This document shows positions 61,675 through 64,000 of a stretch of 64,000 nucleotides of DNA, piece by piece (position 1 is the stretch's first letter; the number at the start of each line of letters is the position of its first letter). Source of the DNA: Sphingomonadales bacterium (GTDB lineage Bacteria; Pseudomonadota; Alphaproteobacteria; Sphingomonadales; Sphingomonadaceae); NCBI GenBank assembly GCA_947470185.1, contig CANIRZ010000001.1:30013-94012 (forward strand), in the 5' to 3' direction. The notes below the pieces were generated by a model. That model saw only the letters and a list, made by a program, of their open reading frames with translations. It had not been told where the DNA came from and ran no database searches. Made by a program: the position numbers and the translations under genes.

Positions 61675-63810
61675 TCAGAAGCTCACCCGTGCAGTCACCC
61701 GAAAGTCGCGCCCGCTTAAGGGGACAAAATCCTTAGTGAAAGATGCAGAACGCCGCGCAGTAACGTCGAAAATATTGTTCGCAGAGGCAATGATTGCGAC
61801 ATTGCGATCCCGCCCGAACGGCCGCCATGTTGCCGAGGCATTGACCAATGTGAAACCCGCGGTTGGCGTTTCAAATGCGGCCGTCTTGGTCTGCGCATCG
61901 CTCCATTCGACTTCGCCGCGCAGGTCAATCTGGCCGCCGCTAAGTTCGGCTCCGCCCAAAAGGCGCAAGGGCGGAATACGGGGCACATTGCCGCCACCCG
62001 AAGAGATTTTGGAGCGGGTGTAATCGGCAACGCCATCGACCGAGAGGTTCATATCGCCAAAGCTCGCTAGGCGTTTTGACCCCTGAAATTCGACGCCCCA
62101 GACCACGGCATCCTTTTGGAAATATGCAAATACGGGCAGATTGTCCTCTACTGCGCCGGTTTCGGCCTCATAAATGAAGCTGTCGAAGCGGTTGGTGTAT
62201 AGGGTCGCACTCAACGCCGCACCGGGGGCGTCGTAACGCGCATATAATTCGCCATTCCACGCCCGCTCACTTTTCAAATTGGGGTCGCCCAACTCATAAG
62301 CTTGCGTGGCAATATGCGGCCCGTTGGAAAACAGTTCCTCAACGGCTGGCGCACGACCGGTGCGCGAAACATTGGCCCCGATTTTCAAATCGCCAATATG
62401 GTAACCAACACCCAATGCGGCAGAGACATTCTGGAATGACCGCGCAAGGCCCAGCGTATCGGCGCGCAGTTCGACACTGTCAAAACGCACGGCGACTTCG
62501 GCGTCCAAATTGCCGGTGGTATATTCCTGCAAACTGAAAAGGCCATATTGCCGTGTCTTGTTCGGCGGCACAAAAGCTTCAGCGCCAATCGCTTCGAAAT
62601 CGCGGGTTTGATATTGCACGCCGCTCGCGCCGCGCCAGCCGCCCCGGTCATTTTGAATTAGCTCGGCCCGGCCCTCTATACCTTGGCTGATAAACACAGT
62701 GCCGATTTCGGAACCTTCAAATTCCGTGTGCGTGTAATCGGCGTAGCCAGCGCGCAGGCGTAATTTATCAAACAGTCCGTCGCCCAAATTCACTTCACCA
62801 CGAAAGTCCGCCCGATACTGACGCATGCCAATGGTAACGGGCACTTCGCCTTCGACAATCTCTTCGCCTGTATGCGCATGTTCTGCGCCGGGACGGGCAG
62901 GGATGCCATAATTGGTGTCGTAAATGCTGTAGGACAGGCCAAGATTGCCGCCCTCGTCGATAAACGCGATACCGCCCGCTGCGGTCCATGTCTTTACCGC
63001 GCTGTTGGGAATGCGGCCCCGTTGGTCCGCACGTTCTTGGGCTTCTGTGGCTTCTTCAAAATGGCCTTCGCTTGCTTCCTCCGCGGCAAAGTCCAACAGT
63101 TCTGTGCGCAAGCTTGGGGCGAATATATAGCCGCCCGTGCGGGTATCGTCGGTATTGCGATAGCTGCCGTCGACATGGACAACGATCCGGTCGGACACAG
63201 GCACATCGACGGACGCACCGCCCGAATAATCCCGCGCTGCGCTGCCATAAGCGACCAATGCATCGACATGCACAGGCTCATCGGGAACCGCGCGCGGTAT
63301 GCGCTTGTCGAGCGCGTTGACGGCGCCGCCAACGGCCTGACCGCCAAAGAGGAGAACCGCAGGACCGCGCAGCACTTCAATCCGCTCAACCGTCAACGTA
63401 TCGATCGTAACGGCATGATCGGCCGATGTGTTGGAGGCGTCAATGTTGCCAATACCATCCGTCAGGACAGCGACCCGATTGCCTTGATAACCACGCAATA
63501 CGGGCCGCGATGCCCCAGGCGAGAAGCTGGTTGCCGATACGCCGGGCAAGCTTGCCAAAATATCGCCCAGTTGCGCGCGTGTTTTTTCGGCGAGGATATC
63601 ACCCGTCACTGCCGAAGTGCCCGACAGAAGGTCGAGCCGTTCGACATAAGGCGCGGTGACTACAATTTCGTCGGCGCTGTGAAAATCATCGGTCTTTGTA
63701 TCTATCGTTGATGAATCCGGGCTGCTTTGCTGGGCATAAGCGGGTGCGGCCAAAGCCAGAGATAAAGCGGTGAGGCTTGCGGAGAAGGCGCGAACCGGAA
63801 CAGTTTTCAT
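61675..63810 (-). CDS. TonB-dependent outer-membrane receptor, ZnuD-like
   Basis: A 711-aa receptor. Signal peptide 1-26 (AYA then QQ), TonB box DEIVVTAP (about 48-55), plug domain with DILASLPGVSATSFSPGASR and VERIEVLRGPAVLLFGGQAV GG (split), then a 22-strand-type barrel ending in RDFRVTARVSF with terminal Phe. The acidic/His loops, such as ASEGHFEEATEAQERADQRG and GAEHAHTGEEIVEGEVP, resemble the zinc-uptake receptor ZnuD. A palindrome like a Zur site lies 48 nt upstream. Zinc is therefore the likely substrate, but heme or siderophore cannot be excluded. Confidence 0.87.
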   Translation of the reverse strand: MKTVPVRAFSASLTALSLALAAPAYAQQSSPDSSTIDTKTDDFHSADEIVVTAPYVERLDLLSGTSAVTGDILAEKTRAQLGDILASLPGVSATSFSPGASRPVLRGYQGNRVAVLTDGIGNIDASNTSADHAVTIDTLTVERIEVLRGPAVLLFGGQAVGGAVNALDKRIPRAVPDEPVHVDALVAYGSAARDYSGGASVDVPVSDRIVVHVDGSYRNTDDTRTGGYIFAPSLRTELLDFAAEEASEGHFEEATEAQERADQRGRIPNSAVKTWTAAGGIAFIDEGGNLGLSYSIYDTNYGIPARPGAEHAHTGEEIVEGEVPVTIGMRQYRADFRGEVNLGDGLFDKLRLRAGYADYTHTEFEGSEIGTVFISQGIEGRAELIQNDRGGWRGASGVQYQTRDFEAIGAEAFVPPNKTRQYGLFSLQEYTTGNLDAEVAVRFDSVELRADTLGLARSFQNVSAALGVGYHIGDLKIGANVSRTGRAPAVEELFSNGPHIATQAYELGDPNLKSERAWNGELYARYDAPGAALSATLYTNRFDSFIYEAETGAVEDNLPVFAYFQKDAVVWGVEFQGSKRLASFGDMNLSVDGVADYTRSKISSGGGNVPRIPPLRLLGGAELSGGQIDLRGEVEWSDAQTKTAAFETPTAGFTLVNASATWRPFGRDRNVAIIASANNIFDVTARRSASFTKDFVPLSGRDFRVTARVSF

Positions 63811-63857
63811 AAAAAGGTATCATCCAAGGGAGGCAGAAGGACATTGATTAATGGTAA

Positions 63858-63872
63858 TGATATAATATATCA
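63858..63872. promoter_or_regulatory. Candidate Zur operator upstream of the TonB receptor
   Basis: TGATATA-A-TATATCA is a perfect 7-1-7 palindrome centred about 55 nt before the receptor ATG. Alphaproteobacterial Zur boxes are of the form GTTATA-n-TATAAC; this differs at one base per arm. The placement within the promoter fits zinc-dependent repression. Confidence 0.5.
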
Positions 63873-64000
63873 ATGTAAAAATTGAACTTTGTTGGCTTCC
63901 CTAGTTTGTATGCGCCAAATACACTGTCTTTTGGCATGGCATGGGCCAGACCGACTTGCGATTACCCATGAACGCGCCTAGCTGTCTGTGGTATGAACAC

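Noticed and set aside
62872-63711. Plus-strand frame of 279 codons across the TonB receptor
   Set aside because: The receptor on the minus strand has signal peptide, TonB box, plug and C-terminal Phe; the opposite frame has nothing.
1-64000. CRISPR array, prophage, insertion sequence, restriction-modification or other defence island
   Set aside because: I saw no regularly spaced repeats, no transposase, integrase or phage structural genes, and no nuclease/methylase pairs; every large gene fits a housekeeping or common accessory family.

Overview
The window reads as ordinary chromosome of a sphingomonad-type alphaproteobacterium (order Sphingomonadales; Sphingorhabdus/Sphingopyxis-like is my guess from protein style). 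Support: a GcrA cell-cycle regulator, the split atpI-atpB-atpE-b'-b F0 operon, petABC for the bc1 complex, a SUV3-type helicase followed by an S4 protein and a 7Fe ferredoxin, hisE next to a HIT protein, the scpA-scpB-tatABC block, a Tad/Cpa pilus cluster and a TonB-dependent receptor. GC content is moderate to high and even throughout. I see no prophage, insertion sequence, integrase or CRISPR array. Nearly all the DNA is coding, with many 1-8 nt start/stop overlaps.

Layout. 0-10 kb: the edge of an acyl-CoA dehydrogenase, a ferredoxin reductase, helicase/S4/fdxA, an OYE-family oxidoreductase, a small lipoprotein, lipB, a membrane protein, and the trmL-hemF-GNAT operon. 10-16 kb: an EF-hand protein, tRNA-Gly, petABC, class II DAHP synthase and a lone response regulator. 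16-23 kb: tRNA-Gln, ilvE, MarR-hisE-HIT, an amino-acid permease, an MFS exporter, radC and a YdbL-like protein. 23-26 kb: the F0 part of ATP synthase. 26-36 kb: uvrC, a hydrolase, recO, leuB-metZ-apaG, a LysR regulator, parE, a thioesterase and gcrA. 36-41.6 kb: an ABC-2 permease, DUF2147, maiA-marR, a C13 (legumain-like) peptidase and a fumarylacetoacetase-family enzyme. 41.6-48.5 kb: cpaA-B-C-D-E-tadB-tadC without cpaF. 48.5-60.8 kb: a lipase-like hydrolase with a DAO oxidase, ispH-thrB-rnhA, a lipoprotein, argS-SPOR, DUF1993 and nagZ-scpA-scpB-tatA-tatB-tatC. 60.8-64 kb: a 638-nt non-coding stretch rich in stem-loops, a 41-aa entericidin-type lipoprotein, and a ZnuD-like TonB receptor behind a Zur-like palindrome.

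How they work together. Respiration and energy (bc1, F0, hemF), amino-acid synthesis (aroG-type, ilvE, leuB, metZ, thrB, hisE) and chromosome upkeep (parE, scpAB, uvrC, recO, radC, gcrA) dominate, so this is core genome. The least explained parts are the structured intergenic region at 60.77-61.4 kb with its perfect 9-5-9 palindrome, the missing ATPase of the Tad cluster, and the C13 peptidase set among tyrosine-degradation-type genes. I found no convincing undescribed multi-gene system; these are the places I would look first.
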